Part shown: positions 61,967 through 64,000 of the stretch, in pieces
How the letters are laid out: every line of letters begins with the position of its first letter
Numbering within the stretch: the stretch's first letter is position 1
NCBI RefSeq assembly: GCF_052119585.1
Contig: NZ_JBGQOJ010000005.1
Location: forward strand, 127,520-191,519
DNA from: JBGQOJ01 sp052119585
Lineage (GTDB): Bacteria > Pseudomonadota > Alphaproteobacteria > Rhodobacterales > Rhodobacteraceae
Length of the DNA: 64,000 nt
Direction of reading: 5' to 3'
Made by a program: the position numbers and the translations under genes
The notes under the pieces: model-generated
Seen by the model: the letters and a program-made list of their open reading frames with translations, nothing else
What the model was told of the DNA's origin: nothing
The model's database searches: none

Positions 61967-62620
61967 ATGAGTGAATTTCTGGCCAGATCGGCCCAGTATT
62001 TTCCCCTGCTGATGGAAGGCGTGACGCTGACCATCGTGGTGACTTTTTCCTCGGTCATCCTGAGCTCTGTCCTTGGGTTGGTTTGGGCGATCATGGCGGT
62101 CTCTAAATCGCGCACCCTTCGGGGGATCAGTCGCACGTTCATTACGATAATACGCGGCATCCCGATTATCGTTCAGCTGTTCTATATCTACTTCGTCCTG
62201 CCCGAACTCGGCATAAATCTGACGGCCTTGCAGGCGGGCATCATTGGCTTGGGCCTTGCCTATTCGGCCTATCAAGCCGAGAATTTCCGTGCCGGAATCG
62301 AAGCCATCGACAAAGGTCAAATCGAGGCCGCGCATTCCATCGGCATGACCGATGGTCTGATCATGCGCCGCGTGATCCTGCCGCAAGCCGTGCGGATCGT
62401 TCTGCCCCCCTTTGGCAATACGATCATCATGCTGCTTAAGGATTCATCGCTGGTTTCGACCATCACCGTGGCGGAATTGACACGGCAAGGCCAGCTGATC
62501 GCATCGTCTACGTTTGACAACATGACCGTTTTCTCGCTGGTTGCCCTGATGTATCTGGCGATGGCGTTGCCGCTGACATTCCTCACCCGCTATCTGGAAA
62601 AAAGGTATGCCAACACATGA
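61967..62620 (+). CDS. Amino acid ABC transporter permease
   Basis: 217-residue HisM/GlnP-class permease with about five helices; coupling loop AIDKGQIEAAHSIGMTDGLI and motif IIRGIPIIVQLFYIYFVLPE. It is the only permease in this operon, so it probably works as a homodimer. Its stop overlaps the ATPase start. Confidence 0.94.
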   Translation: MSEFLARSAQYFPLLMEGVTLTIVVTFSSVILSSVLGLVWAIMAVSKSRTLRGISRTFITIIRGIPIIVQLFYIYFVLPELGINLTALQAGIIGLGLAYSAYQAENFRAGIEAIDKGQIEAAHSIGMTDGLIMRRVILPQAVRIVLPPFGNTIIMLLKDSSLVSTITVAELTRQGQLIASSTFDNMTVFSLVALMYLAMALPLTFLTRYLEKRYANT

Positions 62621-63351
62621 TTTCCGTGGACAATATTCACAAATCCTTTGGACCCGTCAAAGTCATCAAAGGCGTCAGTTTCGATGTCAAACAGGGTGAG
62701 GTGGTTTGCATCATAGGCCCTTCCGGTTCAGGAAAATCGACGATCCTGCGCTGCATCAACGGTTTGGAAACTTACAACAGTGGGGCGATCATGTTCGACG
62801 GGATCAAAATTGATCCAAGCGACAAAAGCATCATAGACGTTCGGACCCAACTTTCGATGGTATTTCAACGCTTCAACTTGTTCCCCCATCGCACGGTGCT
62901 GGAAAACGTGATCGAAGGCCCGGTTCAGGTGAAGCGTGAAAAAAAGGCCGATGCCATCGAACTGGGGCGAGAGCTTCTGGATAAGGTGGGGCTATCAGGC
63001 AAGCTGGATGCCTATCCGTCCAGCCTGTCGGGGGGACAGCAACAACGGGTGGCAATCGCTCGTGCCTTGGCAATGAGACCCAAGGCGATCCTCTTTGACG
63101 AGCCTACATCAGCGCTGGATCCCGAACTTGTAGGCGAAGTGCTGACCGTCATGCGCGATCTTGCAAACGAGGGGATGACCATGGTGGTTGTAACGCATGA
63201 GATGGGATTCGCGCGCGAAGTGGCGGATCGTGTGCTATTTCTGGAATCCGGTGTGATTATGGAAGAAGGTCCTGCCAGCGAATTGCTGCGTAACCCCAAA
63301 CATGAACGAACAAAGGACTTTCTGCACCGCGTCATCAATCCGCTGGAATGA
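62617..63351 (+). CDS. Amino acid ABC transporter ATPase
   Basis: 244-residue GlnQ-type ATPase: Walker A GPSGSGKSTIL, signature LSGGQQQRVAIARALAM, Walker B ILFDEPTSALDP and VTHEMGFAREV. It overlaps the permease by 4 bp (ATGA). Confidence 0.95.
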   Translation: MISVDNIHKSFGPVKVIKGVSFDVKQGEVVCIIGPSGSGKSTILRCINGLETYNSGAIMFDGIKIDPSDKSIIDVRTQLSMVFQRFNLFPHRTVLENVIEGPVQVKREKKADAIELGRELLDKVGLSGKLDAYPSSLSGGQQQRVAIARALAMRPKAILFDEPTSALDPELVGEVLTVMRDLANEGMTMVVVTHEMGFAREVADRVLFLESGVIMEEGPASELLRNPKHERTKDFLHRVINPLE

Positions 63352-63628
63352 TGCAAACCGCGCGACCGGTGAAATTGATCTCGGCGAAACCTGACAAAAC
63401 GTAACGCGTCTTCCTTTCAGTGTCTTAGATGCCGCTTCGACGCGACAGGAAGTGGGCATAACTCCGAAAAGGCTGGTCAGTCTGCTCCACATGACACAGT
63501 GTTGGAGACGCAGGGCAGCAGCGACAACGTCACGCATTCATGACGCAGATCACGGTGGAAGTGCGCCCGGTCAGATTGGGTTGCACGGTTCGAAACATTC
63601 CGCGCGGTCTGCGGATAGACCAGTTGAT
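63352..63628. other. Non-coding stretch before the insertion sequence
   Basis: I see no convincing gene. A possible short decayed fragment around 63541 (ATGACGCAGATCACGG...) is not supported enough to call. Confidence 0.4.
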
Positions 63629-64000
63629 TGAATCGCTCCGAGTTTATCGGAGACCTATAGCTTCATTTCACGCGACCATATCGAACACGTCGCGCTGTGC
63701 ATAGAAGTTCTCTTCGGCCTCTACTGGCGGGATGTTTCCGATGGGTCCAAGCAGGCGCCGGTTGTTGAACCAGTCGACCCAGCCGAGGGTGGCCATTTTC
63801 AGATCCTGCATGTTGCGCCAAGGGCCCTGGCGGTGAACCAGCTCGGTTTTGTAAAGACCGTTTATGGTTTCCGCGAGAGCGTTGTCATACGAGTCACCGA
63901 CGCTGCCGACCGATGGCTCGATCCCAGCTTCGGCCAAACGCTCGGTGTATCGAATGGACAAATATTGCCCGCCGCGGTCCGAGTGATGGATCAATCCGCC
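63629..64000 (-). mobile_element. IS3-family insertion sequence, right part, cut by window edge
   Basis: The sequence from TGAATCGCTCCGAG at 63629 resembles the TGA-starting terminal repeats of IS3-group elements and lies about 40 bp outside the end of the transposase frame, as expected. The left end is outside the window, so the repeat cannot be confirmed. Confidence 0.55.
63668..64000 (-). CDS. IS3-family transposase OrfB, N-terminus outside window
   Basis: About 110 C-terminal residues of the rve/DDE integrase core: IHHSDRGGQYLSIRYTERLA carries the second Asp, VGDSYDNALAETINGLYKTE the catalytic Glu, and TLGWVDWFNNRRLLGPIGN the terminal block. It appears intact as far as it goes and is unrelated to the relic at 53040. 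Confidence 0.92.
   Translation of the reverse strand, partial: GGLIHHSDRGGQYLSIRYTERLAEAGIEPSVGSVGDSYDNALAETINGLYKTELVHRQGPWRNMQDLKMATLGWVDWFNNRRLLGPIGNIPPVEAEENFYAQRDVFDMVA

Noticed and set aside
1..64000. CRISPR arrays, tRNA, rRNA or prophage modules
   Set aside because: No regularly spaced repeats, no tRNA-like cloverleaf and no phage structural genes were seen on reading the window; a dedicated scan was not possible.

Overview
The window is chromosomal DNA from a high-GC alphaproteobacterium, most likely a marine or soil Rhodobacterales/Rhodobacteraceae member. This is inferred from the gene set (chvE-gguABC-gbpR sugar locus, FnrL-like regulator with a C-X2-C-X7-C cluster, phasin, host-attachment protein) and from the codon bias. 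No rRNA, tRNA or CRISPR array was seen.

Layout. 1-4.1 kb: housekeeping genes (5'-truncated view of an ABC-F ATPase, ndk, an SH3/DUF1236 envelope protein, rarD). 4.4-12.4 kb: a nucleobase salvage operon with a lone HyuA-type protein, a BMP-type ABC importer and a CodA-like deaminase whose specificity residue suggests 5-methylcytosine rather than cytosine. 12.4-22.7 kb: a sugar operon (gbpR, chvE, gguA, gguB, gguC) followed by arabonate dehydratase, a Gfo/Idh/MocA sugar dehydrogenase and a 2,5-dioxovalerate dehydrogenase. Together these make most of the non-phosphorylative L-arabinose (or D-galactose) route to 2-oxoglutarate.

22.7-49.7 kb is the most interesting part. About 25 genes in several divergent and convergent transcription units are tied together by at least 14 near-palindromic 14-bp Crp/FNR-type operators (TTGAY-N4-RTCAA), usually 60-115 bp upstream of a start codon. 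Two Crp/Fnr regulators, one with an FNR iron-sulfur cysteine cluster, are encoded inside the region. The genes include CFA synthase, four small c-type cytochromes, Hsp20, two APH-fold kinases, a BON protein, a CBS protein, a PRPP synthetase paralogue, a Tat-exported nitroreductase, a host-attachment protein, a stand-alone LigD phosphoesterase, a phasin, a MacAB/Dev-like exporter, an M50 protease and a bactofilin-like membrane protein. At its centre is an operon in which a thiamine-diphosphate E1 dehydrogenase alpha subunit carries a Tat signal peptide. E1 beta, a YgiT-type zinc-finger protein, two c-type cytochromes, an MBOAT acyltransferase and an SGNH-type partner follow. There is no E2 or E3. 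I read this as a candidate periplasmic 2-oxoacid oxidising system feeding cytochrome c within a low-oxygen survival regulon. That reading is inference from sequence.

49.9-54 kb: bactofilin, small unknown proteins, a two-gene membrane module of unknown function, an IS3-type relic and the 3' fragment of an FAD amino-acid oxidase. 54-63.4 kb: a DapF-family epimerase with a polar amino acid ABC importer, two decayed 5' fragments of FAD oxidases, an intact FAD oxidoreductase, a cupin-type HTH regulator and a second amino acid/amine importer. The window ends inside an IS3-family element.
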